NCBI GenBank assembly: GCA_020252485.1
Contig: JADCCX010000024.1
Span: 62,001-126,000, forward strand
DNA from: Methylocystis sp.
Lineage (GTDB): Bacteria; Pseudomonadota; Alphaproteobacteria; Rhizobiales; Beijerinckiaceae
Direction of reading: 5' to 3'
Length of the DNA: 64,000 nucleotides
A model generated the notes under the pieces. That model worked only from the letters and a program-made list of their open reading frames with translations, did not search any database and was not told the origin of the DNA. The translations under genes were made by a program, and so were the position numbers. Each line of letters opens with the position of its first letter. Within the stretch, counting starts at the first letter, position 1. Positions 25,569-34,395 of the stretch are shown piece by piece.

Positions 25569-27026
25569 ATGGCTATCGTGAACGAGAAAACAGGTCCCTA
25601 TCCGGCCGAGCCGGCCAGCCAGCCGCTCGATCAACCGATGCTCATCGCCGGCGTGGCGATGTTCGATACGGTCGTGATCATCGGAGCGGCATTGCTGGCC
25701 GCCGGACTGCTTGCGCCGGCCGTCGCAGCGCCGATGCCCTCCCCGCTCCTGCTGGGGATCGCCATGTCGGCCGCCGTGATGTTCGCTCTGCAGCGTGTCT
25801 GGGCCTATACGGTCGCCTCACTGACCAATCTCATCCGACAGGCTGCGCGATTGATCGCCGGCGTGCTCGGCGTCTTCGGGGCGCTGGTCGTGGTGATCTA
25901 TCTTGCAGGGATCGAGGAGCTCGTTCCGCGCCGCTTTGTCTTCGTCTGGCTTTCCCTGACGCTCGCCATCCTCCTGGTTTCGCGCGTCCTGATCGCCTGG
26001 CGCATCGCACGCTGGAATGCCGAGGGGCGGCTGACCCGGCGGGCCGTCATCGTAGGCGGCGGGCGGCCTTCGGACGAGCTGATCCGTCAGCTCAGACGCT
26101 CCAAATCAGCCGGAATTAAGGTTTGCGGCGTATTCGATGACCGCGCGAAGGATCGCTCGGCCGATCCCGTCGACCGCTACCGGGTGCTCGGCACTTTCGA
26201 AGAGCTGGCCGATTTCTGCCGCGCCGAAGCCATCGACCTGATCATCGTCACCCTGCCTCCGGCAGCCGAAGAGCGCATCCTGCATCTCATGAAGAAGCTC
26301 TGGGTGCTCCCCATCGACGTGCGCATCAGCGCGCATCAAAGCAAGCTTCGCCTCAGGCCCCGCGCCTACACCTATATCGGCGATGTGCCCTTCCTCGCCG
26401 TCTTCGACAAGCCGCTGTCGGATTGGGGCTGGGCGCTGAAGGAGATCGAGGATCGGGTCATCGCGGTCGCCGCACTTGTGCTTCTCTCGCCGGTCATGCT
26501 GGCGGTGGCCTGCGCGGTGAAGCTGACATCGAAAGGGCCGGTCTTTTTCAAGCAGAAGCGGCACGGCTTCAACAACCAGCTTGTTGAAGTCTACAAATTC
26601 CGCTCGATGTTCACGGAGCTCAGCGATGCCGATGCCGTGAAGCTGGTTTCGAATGGCGATCCGCGGGTCACGCCGGTGGGGCGCTTCATCCGCAAGACGT
26701 CGCTCGATGAATTGCCGCAGCTCTTCAATGTCCTCAAGGGTGAATTGTCACTGGTCGGCCCGCGTCCCCATGCGGCGCAGGCGAAAGCCGGGACCCGAAT
26801 CTACAACGAAGTGGTCGAGGGCTATTATGCGCGCCATCGCATGAAGCCAGGCATGACGGGGCTGGCGCAGATCCATGGCTGGCGGGGCGAAACCGATACC
26901 GAGGAGAAGCTGCAGCGGCGCGTTGAACTCGACATTCAATACATCGACAACTGGTCGATCTGGATGGATCTCTACATTCTCGCGATGACGCCGCTCTCGC
27001 TGCTCAATGCCGAAAATGCCTATTGA
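25569..27026 (+). CDS. Polyprenyl-phosphate glycosylphosphotransferase (WcaJ/ExoY type)
   Basis: This 485-residue membrane enzyme loads the first sugar phosphate onto the lipid carrier for exopolysaccharide. The N-terminal half has four hydrophobic helices and a nucleotide-fold region ([13 protein letters not shown]). One further helix near 300 precedes the catalytic domain with [35 protein letters not shown] and PGMTGLAQ. No other polysaccharide gene is adjacent, so it is an isolated initiating enzyme. The sugar, probably glucose, cannot be told. Confidence 0.9.
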   Translation: MAIVNEKTGPYPAEPASQPLDQPMLIAGVAMFDTVVIIGAALLAAGLLAPAVAAPMPSPLLLGIAMSAAVMFALQRVWAYTVASLTNLIRQAARLIAGVLGVFGALVVVIYLAGIEELVPRRFVFVWLSLTLAILLVSRVLIAWRIARWNAEGRLTRRAVIVGGGRPSDELIRQLRRSKSAGIKVCGVFDDRAKDRSADPVDRYRVLGTFEELADFCRAEAIDLIIVTLPPAAEERILHLMKKLWVLPIDVRISAHQSKLRLRPRAYTYIGDVPFLAVFDKPLSDWGWALKEIEDRVIAVAALVLLSPVMLAVACAVKLTSKGPVFFKQKRHGFNNQLVEVYKFRSMFTELSDADAVKLVSNGDPRVTPVGRFIRKTSLDELPQLFNVLKGELSLVGPRPHAAQAKAGTRIYNEVVEGYYARHRMKPGMTGLAQIHGWRGETDTEEKLQRRVELDIQYIDNWSIWMDLYILAMTPLSLLNAENAY

Positions 27027-27114
27027 ACCGGGGCGAAGACGGCGGCGCCCTGTATCTTTCGCGAATCGTGCTTTACGGCTGACGGCCCATGTCAAAGCCG
27101 CCGGAGCATGCCTT

Positions 27115-27819
27115 GTGACCGCCCCCGTCCGTGACCGCCTCATCGTCGCCCTCGATGTGCCGGGCATCAAGGAAGCCGAGGCGATGGTGGAGCGGCTGGG
27201 CGACAGCGTCGGCTTCTACAAGATCGGGATGGAGCTCGCCTATATCGGCGGCATTCCCTTTGGCGAGCGGCTGATGCGGGCCGGCAAGAAGGTCTTCTTC
27301 GACCTGAAGCTGCATGACATCCCCAACACGGTCGAGCGCGCGACGGCGCAGATCGCCAGCACCGGCGCCGCCTTCATGACAGTGCATGCCTATCCGCAGA
27401 CGCTGGCCGCCGCGGCTCTGGGAGCCAGGGGGTCGGACCTTGGCATCCTGGGCGTCAGCGTTCTCACCTCGATGGGCGAGGACGATGCGGCGCGGGCCGG
27501 CTACGGCCTTGGCGTCGATGACCTGGTGCGCCGCCGCGCCCGTCAGGCGCAGGAGAACCACGCGGCGGGTCTTGTCTGCTCGCCGCTGGAAATCCGTTCC
27601 GTATGCGAAACGGTTGGCGCGGCCCTGCAGATCGTGACGCCGGGCGTGCGGCCGGCGGGCGCGGCCCTTGGAGATCAGAAGCGGGTGATGACGCCCGCCG
27701 AGGCGATCCTCGCCGGGGCGGATTATCTTGTCGTAGGCCGGCCGATCACGCAGGCGGCGGAGCCTGCGAATATGGCGGAGGCGATCATTGCCGAGATCGC
27801 CGCGTCCGTTCCGCGCTGA
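27115..27819 (+). CDS. pyrF: Orotidine 5'-phosphate decarboxylase
   Basis: The enzyme makes UMP in the last step of pyrimidine synthesis. The 234-residue protein has the Asp-x-Lys-x-x-Asp catalytic set in [12 protein letters not shown], the early DRLIVALD strand and the phosphate-binding VVGRPIT end. A GTG at 27115 was chosen because ccggag lies eight bases upstream and the family begins here. The longer frame overlaps the previous gene. Confidence 0.95.
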   Translation: MTAPVRDRLIVALDVPGIKEAEAMVERLGDSVGFYKIGMELAYIGGIPFGERLMRAGKKVFFDLKLHDIPNTVERATAQIASTGAAFMTVHAYPQTLAAAALGARGSDLGILGVSVLTSMGEDDAARAGYGLGVDDLVRRRARQAQENHAAGLVCSPLEIRSVCETVGAALQIVTPGVRPAGAALGDQKRVMTPAEAILAGADYLVVGRPITQAAEPANMAEAIIAEIAASVPR

Positions 27820-27823
27820 GCGA

Positions 27824-28366
27824 TCATCCCCGCCAGACGGGAGTTGGCGCCAGTTCCTTGTAGAAAAACGTGGCCGCCTCGGGCTTCCCCGCCGTGTTGT
27901 AGGCAAAGCCCGGCACCGTGGCGAAAGGCGTCCAGCCCATGCGGCGATAGAGGCGGTCGCCCGCGCTGCCCGCTGCGGTGTCGAGCACGAGCAGCGTCTT
28001 GCCTGCGGCGAGTGCAGCATCCTCGATGCCGGTCATAAGCAGCGCGCCGATGCCGCGCCGCCGCTGGCTGGAATGCACCAGCATCTTGGAGATTTCGGCG
28101 CGGAAAGGCTGGTTCGGCTGCGGCGCGAAGATGCACATCACCATGCCGACAACGGCTCCCGCTTCCTCGGCGACGATCCAGATGCGGTCGTTCGCGGCAA
28201 GCCCGGCGATCTGCTTCTCCCAATAGGGGCGCGCCTCCGCCGCGGTGAAGCCTTGCATGAAGTTGACGGACGCACCGCCGGCCACGGCATCGGCCAGCAG
28301 ATCGGAGAGCACGGGCAGCAGCGCTGTCGCCTGCCGGTGATCGATGGTTTGCAGTTTGATGCTCAT
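27824..28366 (-). CDS. GNAT-family N-acetyltransferase
   Basis: The 180-residue protein has the GNAT core: a VGMVMCIFAPQPNQPFRAEISKM strand region (residues about 78-100), the acetyl-CoA loop QRRRGIGALLM and a final LYRRMGWTPF segment. The substrate is unknown; small-molecule or antibiotic acetylation are both possible. It ends five bases from pyrF on the other strand. Upstream, a 21-bp palindrome lies in the divergent promoter region. Confidence 0.85.
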   Translation of the reverse strand: MSIKLQTIDHRQATALLPVLSDLLADAVAGGASVNFMQGFTAAEARPYWEKQIAGLAANDRIWIVAEEAGAVVGMVMCIFAPQPNQPFRAEISKMLVHSSQRRRGIGALLMTGIEDAALAAGKTLLVLDTAAGSAGDRLYRRMGWTPFATVPGFAYNTAGKPEAATFFYKELAPTPVWRG

Positions 28367-28449
28367 CGGGCTCTTTCGACAGGACAGCCCGCGAAAATGC
28401 TTCGGTCAGCCTGGCGCGGCTCTTGCAGGTCCATTCCATGATAGAATTA

Positions 28450-28470
28450 TTGACACCCTTAGGGAGTCAA
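28450..28470. promoter_or_regulatory. 21-bp palindrome in the divergent GNAT/hypothetical gene promoter region
   Basis: The arms are TTGAC-n-CCCT and AGGG-n-GTCAA around a single central base, with every fixed position paired. It lies 84 bases upstream of the acetyltransferase start and 19 bases before the TTG start of the plus-strand gene. On the minus strand the arm doubles as a -35-like TTGACT with TCTATC 19 bases downstream. The symmetry suggests a dimeric regulator; its identity is unknown. Confidence 0.5.
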
Positions 28471-28488
28471 GCCCCGGGAGTTCCCGCC

Positions 28489-28815
28489 TTGTCAGATGAC
28501 GATATCATTCCTCCGCTCAACCACAATGGGGGTCCGCCGCTGGACGAACCACCTGAACATGTGCCGGAATGGGAGGATGGCGATGCCAATGTCTATTTCC
28601 AGTGGAAGGCGGCGGTCCGCCGGGCGCGCAAGGATGCGCCCTACGACATCATGATGTTCCGGCTCGCGCGCGCCGAAGCAGCAGGCGTCGATTACGACAC
28701 CTATGTCACCGAATTGCTGGAGCGCGGCAACCGGCTGCAGGCTGGCGATGATCTCGGGAAACTCCGCAACAGATGGAAACTCAGGGGGAAGGTCAGGGTC
28801 AAGCCGCTGAGTTGA
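28489..28815 (+). CDS. Conserved hypothetical protein with HNGGPPLD motif
   Basis: The predicted 108-residue soluble protein has the N-terminal sequence SDDDIIPPLNHNGGPPLDEPPEHVPEW, of which the HNGGPPLD core recurs in small alphaproteobacterial proteins. The rest is helical and charged. I chose the TTG at 28489 because gggag lies eight bases upstream. The ATG at 28438 would put the palindrome inside the coding region. The function is unknown. A basic tail (RNRWKLRGKVRVKPLS) might contact nucleic acid, which is only a guess. Confidence 0.65.
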   Translation: MSDDDIIPPLNHNGGPPLDEPPEHVPEWEDGDANVYFQWKAAVRRARKDAPYDIMMFRLARAEAAGVDYDTYVTELLERGNRLQAGDDLGKLRNRWKLRGKVRVKPLS

Positions 28816-28866
28816 CCGCGCCCGGCCGCCCCCTTACCCAACGGAAGCGAACGAAAGCCGTTTCCC

Positions 28867-29334
28867 ATGCGTTGCCCCTTCTGCGGTTCCCTTGAAACTC
28901 AGGTGAAGGACAGCCGTCCCGCGGACGATCACACCACGATCCGCCGCCGCCGCGTCTGCGATGCCTGCGGCGGCCGCTTCACAACCTTCGAGCGGGTGCA
29001 ATTGCGCGAATTGACCGTGGTCAAGCGATCGGGTCGGCGTGTGCCGTTCGACCGCGACAAGCTGGCGCGATCCGTATCGGTGGCGCTGCGCAAGCGCGAT
29101 GTCATGCCGGAGCGGGTGGATCGCCTGATCAACGGCATCGTCAGCCAGCTGGAAAGCATGGGCGAAACCGAGATTTCCTCCGAGCAGGTGGGTGAGACGA
29201 TCATGGGCGCGCTCAAGAACCTCGATCACGTGGCCTATGTGCGCTTCGCCTCGGTCTACCGGAACTTCAACGAGGCCAGCGATTTCGGCGCCATCGTCGA
29301 TGAACTGAAGGAGAAGGACGAGGGTAAGCGCTGA
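28867..29334 (+). CDS. nrdR: Transcriptional repressor NrdR
   Basis: NrdR represses ribonucleotide reductase genes in response to ATP/dATP. The 155-residue protein has the zinc ribbon (CPFC at 3-6, CDAC about 31-34, with [18 protein letters not shown] around it) and the ATP-cone domain ([16 protein letters not shown] to [13 protein letters not shown]). Length is typical. It heads a run with ribH, nusB and thiL, the usual alphaproteobacterial grouping. Confidence 0.97.
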   Translation: MRCPFCGSLETQVKDSRPADDHTTIRRRRVCDACGGRFTTFERVQLRELTVVKRSGRRVPFDRDKLARSVSVALRKRDVMPERVDRLINGIVSQLESMGETEISSEQVGETIMGALKNLDHVAYVRFASVYRNFNEASDFGAIVDELKEKDEGKR

Positions 29335-29451
29335 GCGCGCCGTCCACCGCCTTGCGCCTGATCCTGCTTGATCCTAAATGGCCGCCTGCCCGAGTAAGGG
29401 CCGCCCATCGTCGGTCCATCACATCTGTCTTGCTCTTTGAAAGCCCGATCC

Positions 29452-29943
29452 ATGGCCAGCCCCAGCCGCACCTTGACCGCACCGACGCCGCTGCCGGGCG
29501 TCCGCATCCTGATCGTCGAAGGCCGGTTCTACGACCATATCAATGACGAATTGCTGGCCGGCGCGCGCGAGGCGGTGGAGGCCGCGGGCGGTTCGGTCGA
29601 GGTCCTGACCGTGCCGGGCGCGCTCGAAATTCCCGCCGCGATCGCGATCGCGCTTGATGGCGCGGCGGCTGCCGGAAAGCCCTATGATGGCGCCGTGGCG
29701 CTCGGCTGCGTCATCCGCGGCGAAACCTACCATTTCGAGGTGGTGGCCGGCGAAAGCTCGCGCGCGCTCATGGATATCTCCGTCAATCGCAAGCTGGCGC
29801 TCGGCAACGGCATATTGACCGTCGAGAACGAGGAGCAGGCGGTGGCCCGCGCCTACCGCAACCGGCTGAACAAGGGCGGCGATGCGGCGCAGGCCGCGCT
29901 CGCCATGGTGCGCCTCAAACGATCCGCCGGAGCCGGCGCATGA
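29452..29943 (+). CDS. ribH: 6,7-dimethyl-8-ribityllumazine synthase
   Basis: The enzyme makes the direct precursor of riboflavin. The 163-residue protein has the PGALEIP substrate loop and the catalytic His94 in GETYHFEVV. The ATG at 29452 was chosen; the TTG-led extension adds only five residues. ribD and ribE, often located between nrdR and ribH, are not here. Its stop overlaps the nusB start (ATGA). Confidence 0.95.
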   Translation: MASPSRTLTAPTPLPGVRILIVEGRFYDHINDELLAGAREAVEAAGGSVEVLTVPGALEIPAAIAIALDGAAAAGKPYDGAVALGCVIRGETYHFEVVAGESSRALMDISVNRKLALGNGILTVENEEQAVARAYRNRLNKGGDAAQAALAMVRLKRSAGAGA

Positions 29944-30458
29944 CGGAAAATCCCGGTCCAAAGAAACCGAAGAGCCCGCGCGCCCATGTCGGCCTCGGCG
30001 AACGGCGCTCAGCCGCGCGGCTCGCCGCCGTGCAGGCGCTTTACCAGATGGATCTCACGGGCAAGGGCCTTGATGCGATCATCACGGAGTTCGAGCGCCA
30101 TTGGATGGGCAAGGAAATCGAGGAGGATCAGTACAAGCCGGCGGATTCGACGCTGTTCCGGCTGATCGTCCAGGGCGTGCTCGACCGGCAGAAGCGCATC
30201 GATCCCGCCATCGATGAACTGCTGGCCGCTGGCTGGCCGCTGAAGCGGATCGAGAGCGTCATGCGCGCCATTTTGCGCGCGGGCGCGTGGGAGCTGATGA
30301 TGGCGCCTGACGTGCCGGTGAAGGTCGTGATCTCCGAATATGTCGATATCGCCCGCGCCTTCTTCGAGAAGGAGGAGACCTCGATGGTCAATGCGGTGCT
30401 CGATCGCCTGGCCCGCGAGGTGCGCCAGGGCGAGCTGCCGGAGAAGGGCGGCGCCTGA
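29940..30458 (+). CDS. nusB: Transcription antitermination factor NusB
   Basis: The 172-residue protein has the all-helical NusB fold ([20 protein letters not shown] at about 20-39 and the C-terminal [12 protein letters not shown]). With NusE it binds boxA RNA to support rRNA transcription. It is coupled to ribH by ATGA and to thiL by a one-base overlap (TGATG). The basic N-terminal tail of about 18 residues is slightly longer than in enteric NusB. Confidence 0.95.
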   Translation: MTENPGPKKPKSPRAHVGLGERRSAARLAAVQALYQMDLTGKGLDAIITEFERHWMGKEIEEDQYKPADSTLFRLIVQGVLDRQKRIDPAIDELLAAGWPLKRIESVMRAILRAGAWELMMAPDVPVKVVISEYVDIARAFFEKEETSMVNAVLDRLAREVRQGELPEKGGA

Positions 30459-31450
30459 TGGCGTTTGAATTCGATCTCATCGCCCGCCATTTCGCGCCCA
30501 TCGCCGGGCCGGGCGGTTTGCGCCTGCTGGATGATGCGGCGCTGGCCGACACCCCGCCCGGTCATCAGCTGGTCGTCACCACGGATGCCATCGTCGCCGG
30601 CGTGCATTTCTTCGCGGACGACCCCCCCGATACGATCGCGCAGAAAGCGCTTGGCGTGAATCTCTCGGACCTTGCCGCAAAAGGCGCCGATCCGCTGGGT
30701 TTCGTGCTGAGCCTGATCATGCCTGCGGACATAGGGGATGCTTGGCTTTCCGCCTTCGCACGTGGCCTGCAGGCTTTGTCCGTCGCCGCCGTCTGTCCGT
30801 TGCTGGGCGGCGACACGGTGATCGCGCAAGGGACGCTGACCCTTTCGATCACCGCTTTCGGATCGGTTCCCGCCGGGCAGATGGTCCACCGGGACGGCGT
30901 GCAGGCGGGCGACAGGCTTTTCGTCACCGGCACGATCGGCGATGCCGCCATCGGCCTGAAGGCCCGGCTTGCTGCGCGCGCGGGTTCGCCCTGGCCGCTG
31001 GCGGCGGATCATCTGGGCTTCCTCGACCAGCGTTATCTGGTGCCCCGGCCGCGTTTCGCCATCGCCACCGTCCTCCGCAGCCATGCCCATGCGGCGATGG
31101 ATATCTCGGATGGGTTCGTTGGCGATCTCGGCAAGATGATCGCGCTTGCGGGGATGGGCGCGGATATCCGCCTCGATGATGTGCCGCTTTCCGTCGCGGC
31201 CCGCGCCGCCATCAGGTTCAGGCCGGAGCTGGCCGAGACGGCGCTGACCGGCGGCGACGATTACGAGGTGCTGGCGGCTGTACCGGCAGCCGGCGCGAAG
31301 GCTTTTGCCGCCGATTGCCTTGCTCTCGGTCTCCAGGCGACGGAGGTTGGTTTCGTCACCGGGGAAGGCGCGCCGATCCGCTTTTTGGAAGCGGATGGGG
31401 CCGTGCGGCGCTTCGCCCGGGGCTCCTATGTGCATGGCGAAAGCGTTTGA
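30458..31450 (+). CDS. thiL: Thiamine-monophosphate kinase
   Basis: ThiL makes thiamine diphosphate from the monophosphate. The 330-residue protein has the acidic metal and ATP ligands of the PurM-like family (LLDDAAL, TTDAIVAGVHFF, KALGVNLSDLAAKGA, LLGGDT, DISDG, GGDDYE). It ends the nrdR-ribH-nusB-thiL operon, a conserved cofactor/transcription cluster. A 79-base gap follows before ychF. Confidence 0.95.
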   Translation: MAFEFDLIARHFAPIAGPGGLRLLDDAALADTPPGHQLVVTTDAIVAGVHFFADDPPDTIAQKALGVNLSDLAAKGADPLGFVLSLIMPADIGDAWLSAFARGLQALSVAAVCPLLGGDTVIAQGTLTLSITAFGSVPAGQMVHRDGVQAGDRLFVTGTIGDAAIGLKARLAARAGSPWPLAADHLGFLDQRYLVPRPRFAIATVLRSHAHAAMDISDGFVGDLGKMIALAGMGADIRLDDVPLSVAARAAIRFRPELAETALTGGDDYEVLAAVPAAGAKAFAADCLALGLQATEVGFVTGEGAPIRFLEADGAVRRFARGSYVHGESV

Positions 31451-31529
31451 ATTAAAGATTCCGGTGGTTTGATCGGCCGCATCCCGTTACTGCAAGCGCC
31501 AACGCCTTTCTCTGAGATCCGGGACCATC

Positions 31530-32627
31530 ATGGGATTCAAATGCGGTATCGTCGGCCTGCCCAATGTCGGCAAGTCGACCCTGTTCAATGCGCTCACGCA
31601 GACGGCGGCGGCGCAGGCGGCCAATTATCCCTTCTGCACCATCGAGCCCAATGTGGGCGATGTGGCGGTGCCGGATGAGCGGCTCGACAAGCTCTCCGCC
31701 ATCGCCGGTTCGGCGCAGATCATCCCCACGCGGCTGACCTTCGTCGATATCGCGGGGTTGGTGCGCGGGGCGTCCAAGGGCGAGGGGCTCGGCAACCAGT
31801 TCCTCGGCAATATCCGCGAATGCGATGCCATCGCCCATGTGGTGCGCTGCTTCGAGGATGGCGACATCACCCATGTGGAAGGCAAGATCGATCCGCTCTC
31901 GGATATCGACACAATTGAAACGGAACTGATGCTCGCCGATCTCGATTCGCTGGAGAAGCGCGTCGTCAACCTCGAAAAGAAGGCGAGGGGCGGCGACAAG
32001 GAAGCGAAGGAGACGCTTGAGCTGATCGGCCGCGCCCTGCCGCTCCTGAGGGACGGCAAGCCCGCCCGCATGGCGAAGCGCTCCGAGGAGGAGGAAGATG
32101 CCTTCCAGGCGCTGCAGCTCATCACCTCGAAGCCGGTGCTTTACGTCTGCAATGTCGAGGAAGCCTCCGCCGACAAGGGCAACGCATTTTCCGGGCGGGT
32201 TTTCGCCCGCGCCAGAGAAGAAGGCGCCAAGGCCGTCGTCGTCTCGGCCAAGATCGAGAGCGAGATCGCCGTTATGGCGCCAGAGGACCAGAAGGATTTT
32301 CTGGAAGCCGTGGGCTTAAGCGAGCCCGGCCTCAACCGGGTCATCCGCGAAGGATATGAACTGTTGGGCCTGCTCACCTATTTCACCGTGGGGCCGAAGG
32401 AGGCCCGCGCCTGGACGATCACAAGGGGCACCAGGGCGCCTGCTGCGGCGGGCGTGATCCACACGGATTTCGAGAAGGGATTCATCCGCTCCGAGACGAT
32501 CGCCTATCCGGATTACATCGCCTTCAAGGGCGAGGCCGGCGCGCGCGAAGCCGGCAAATTCCGCCTCGAAGGCAAGGATTACGTGGTCGCCGATGGCGAT
32601 GTGATGCATTTCCGGTTCAACAATTGA
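31530..32627 (+). CDS. ychF: Redox-regulated ATPase YchF/OLA1
   Basis: The 365-residue Obg-family protein has the P-loop GLPNVGKSTLFNAL, switch region FVDIAGLVRGASKGEGLGNQFL, a coiled-coil insert (about 130-160) and a C-terminal TGS domain ending YVVADGDVMHFRFNN. The altered base-recognition motif (YVCNVEE) explains preference for ATP over GTP. It associates with ribosomes and affects stress responses. Confidence 0.97.
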   Translation: MGFKCGIVGLPNVGKSTLFNALTQTAAAQAANYPFCTIEPNVGDVAVPDERLDKLSAIAGSAQIIPTRLTFVDIAGLVRGASKGEGLGNQFLGNIRECDAIAHVVRCFEDGDITHVEGKIDPLSDIDTIETELMLADLDSLEKRVVNLEKKARGGDKEAKETLELIGRALPLLRDGKPARMAKRSEEEEDAFQALQLITSKPVLYVCNVEEASADKGNAFSGRVFARAREEGAKAVVVSAKIESEIAVMAPEDQKDFLEAVGLSEPGLNRVIREGYELLGLLTYFTVGPKEARAWTITRGTRAPAAAGVIHTDFEKGFIRSETIAYPDYIAFKGEAGAREAGKFRLEGKDYVVADGDVMHFRFNN

Positions 32628-32650
32628 GGCCATCGCGAAGAGGCAGCATC

Positions 32651-32686
32651 TTGAAACCGGGATGATGACCATCTATTATGGTCATC
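32651..32686 (+). promoter_or_regulatory. Promoter and operator of toxin-antitoxin module 2
   Basis: TTGAAA (32651-32656) and TATTAT (32674-32679) with a 17-base spacer form a near-consensus sigma-70 promoter. The -10 element sits between the arms of an inverted repeat, GATGACCAT (32664-32672) and ATGGTCATC (32678-32686). The half-sites are identical to those of module 1, which has them fused without a spacer. Binding by the Phd-type antitoxin would block the promoter. Confidence 0.7.
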
Positions 32687-32707
32687 TCATCTTTTGAGGT
32701 ATGGATC

Positions 32708-32959
32708 ATGCGCACGGTTAGCGTTGCACAAGCCAAGGCCCAGCTGCCCGCGCTTCTTCAGGCGGCGGAGGCGGGCGAGAGGATCATCGTCACCCGGCGC
32801 GGCAAGGCGATCGTGGAATTGAAGGCGATCCGGCCCGAGGTTAATCCCGATGATCCGCATGGCCTCAAATGGCTGGCGGAAAGGCGCGCTGCGTTGACGC
32901 CAATGCAGCAATCGGCGGAATCGCTGATCCGCGAAATGCGGGAAGCCGATGACCACTGA
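32708..32959 (+). CDS. Phd/YefM-family antitoxin (module 2)
   Basis: The 83-residue protein has a Phd/YefM N-terminal domain (RTVSVAQAKAQLPALLQAAEAG and IIVTRRGKAIVELK) and a helical C-terminal toxin-binding tail. The ATG at 32708 has gaggt nine bases upstream. An in-frame ATG inside the operator was rejected. It overlaps the PIN gene by 11 bases and, like module 1, begins MRT followed by a similar fold. Confidence 0.88.
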   Translation: MRTVSVAQAKAQLPALLQAAEAGERIIVTRRGKAIVELKAIRPEVNPDDPHGLKWLAERRAALTPMQQSAESLIREMREADDH

Positions 32960-33383
32960 TATGCTCTGCGACGCCAGTACACTGGTGTCGTTGATCGTCC
33001 CTGAGCAGACATCTGAAGCCGTCTTCGCCATGATTCGCAACGCTGGACGAGCTACGGTCAGCGATTTCGCGTTCGGCGAGGTATGCTCGGCGATCGCTAT
33101 TCGGGTCAGGCGCCGCGAAATCGATGGCAACGAAGCGGAGAAGATCCTGTTCTTGCTGAATGATTGGATCGACCGCAATGCGCAGCGGGTTATGATCGAG
33201 TCGACAGACATCGGGCAAGCGACGCGATTCGTCCGCAAGTTCGAGCTTGGGCTGAGAATGCCCGATGCTCTTCATCTGGCGCTGGCCCAACGCCTTGGAC
33301 TTCCGCTCGCCACCCAGGATCGCCGGCAGGCGGCTGCCGCGCATTCGCTTGGCCTGCGGGTCATTCAACCTCTGTCCGGCTGA
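32949..33383 (+). CDS. vapC: PIN-domain toxin (module 2)
   Basis: The 144-residue PIN protein retains the acidic site: Asp8 (LCDASTLVSL), Glu44 (FGEVCSA), Asp106 (MPDALHLALA) and Asp124 (TQDRRQ). It is expected to be an endoribonuclease inhibited by the upstream antitoxin. The start at 32949 overlaps the antitoxin end; a start four codons later is possible. It is distinct in sequence from the PIN protein of module 1. Confidence 0.9.
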   Translation: MTTDMLCDASTLVSLIVPEQTSEAVFAMIRNAGRATVSDFAFGEVCSAIAIRVRRREIDGNEAEKILFLLNDWIDRNAQRVMIESTDIGQATRFVRKFELGLRMPDALHLALAQRLGLPLATQDRRQAAAAHSLGLRVIQPLSG

Positions 33384-33387
33384 ACCC

Positions 33388-34395
33388 ATGCCCTCCCTCC
33401 ATTTCGAAGATTTCATCCCCGGCTCCGCCACGCCCTACGGCTCGCTGACGGTCGAGCGGGAGCCGATGCTCGCCTTCGCGCGGGAATTCGACGCCCAGCC
33501 GATGCATATCGATGAAAAGGCCGCCAAGGCCAGTATGGCGGGGGAATTGATCGCGTCGGGCTGGTACACGGCGGCGCTCAACATGCGCATGATGGCGGAC
33601 AGCTTCATCATGGAGACCGCCAGCATGGGCTCGCCGGGCGTCTCCGAACTGAAATGGCTGAAGCCGGTGCGCGCCGGCGATACGCTCAGTGGCATCCGGC
33701 ATGTCGTTGACCGCCGGCCATCGCTGACCAAGCCGGATCGCGGCTTCGTCAATTTCCGCTTCGAAGTGTTCAACCAGCGGAATGAGGCGGTTTTCGAGCA
33801 GACGAACCTGATCATGATCGGCCGGCGCGGCACGCAAGCGCTCGGTGATTCCGCCGCGCAGCCGTTTGCGGCCACGCCGCCGGTGCTGCCGGAATTTCGC
33901 GACCGTGACTTCGACACGATCCCCTTCTTCGAGGATCTGGAGATCGGTGACAGGCTCGATCTCGGGTCCATTTCCTTCACCGAAGCCGATATCATCCGTT
34001 TCGCTTTGGATTTCGATCCGCAATCCTTCCATGTCGATCCGGTGGCGGCCAAAGACTCGATCTTCGGCGGGCTCATCGCTTCGGGCTGGCATACCGGCGC
34101 GAACTGGATGGGCCAGATGGTCCGTAACCGCACGGCGGCGGCCATGAGCGCCGTGCTGCGCGGTGAGCGCCCGGCAAGGCTCGGGCCATCGCCAGGCTTC
34201 CAGCACCTGCGCTGGATCAAGCCCGTCTATGCGGGCGGCACGATCCGCTATTCCTCCGCGATTTTCGAGAAGCGCATCTCGTCCTCCCGGCCGGAATGGG
34301 GCATCGTCAGGCATTACAACACCGGCATCAACCAGAAGGATGAACTAGTGTTTTCTTTCATCGGTTCGGTGTTCTGGGAAAGGCGTCCCGCATGA
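33388..34395 (+). CDS. Tandem MaoC-like hot-dog dehydratase-family protein
   Basis: The 335-residue protein has two MaoC/hot-dog repeats. The first has QPMHIDEKAAK...GELIASGW (about 32-55) and the second PQSFHVDPVAAKDS...GGLIASGWHTG (about 212-238). Each keeps the Asp/Asn-x5-His-type hydratase loop. MaoC proteins hydrate enoyl-CoA thioesters; the substrate here is unknown. The stop overlaps the start of a MoxR-type ATPase (ATGA), an unusual coupling. The longer frame upstream reads through the PIN gene. Confidence 0.86.
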   Translation: MPSLHFEDFIPGSATPYGSLTVEREPMLAFAREFDAQPMHIDEKAAKASMAGELIASGWYTAALNMRMMADSFIMETASMGSPGVSELKWLKPVRAGDTLSGIRHVVDRRPSLTKPDRGFVNFRFEVFNQRNEAVFEQTNLIMIGRRGTQALGDSAAQPFAATPPVLPEFRDRDFDTIPFFEDLEIGDRLDLGSISFTEADIIRFALDFDPQSFHVDPVAAKDSIFGGLIASGWHTGANWMGQMVRNRTAAAMSAVLRGERPARLGPSPGFQHLRWIKPVYAGGTIRYSSAIFEKRISSSRPEWGIVRHYNTGINQKDELVFSFIGSVFWERRPA

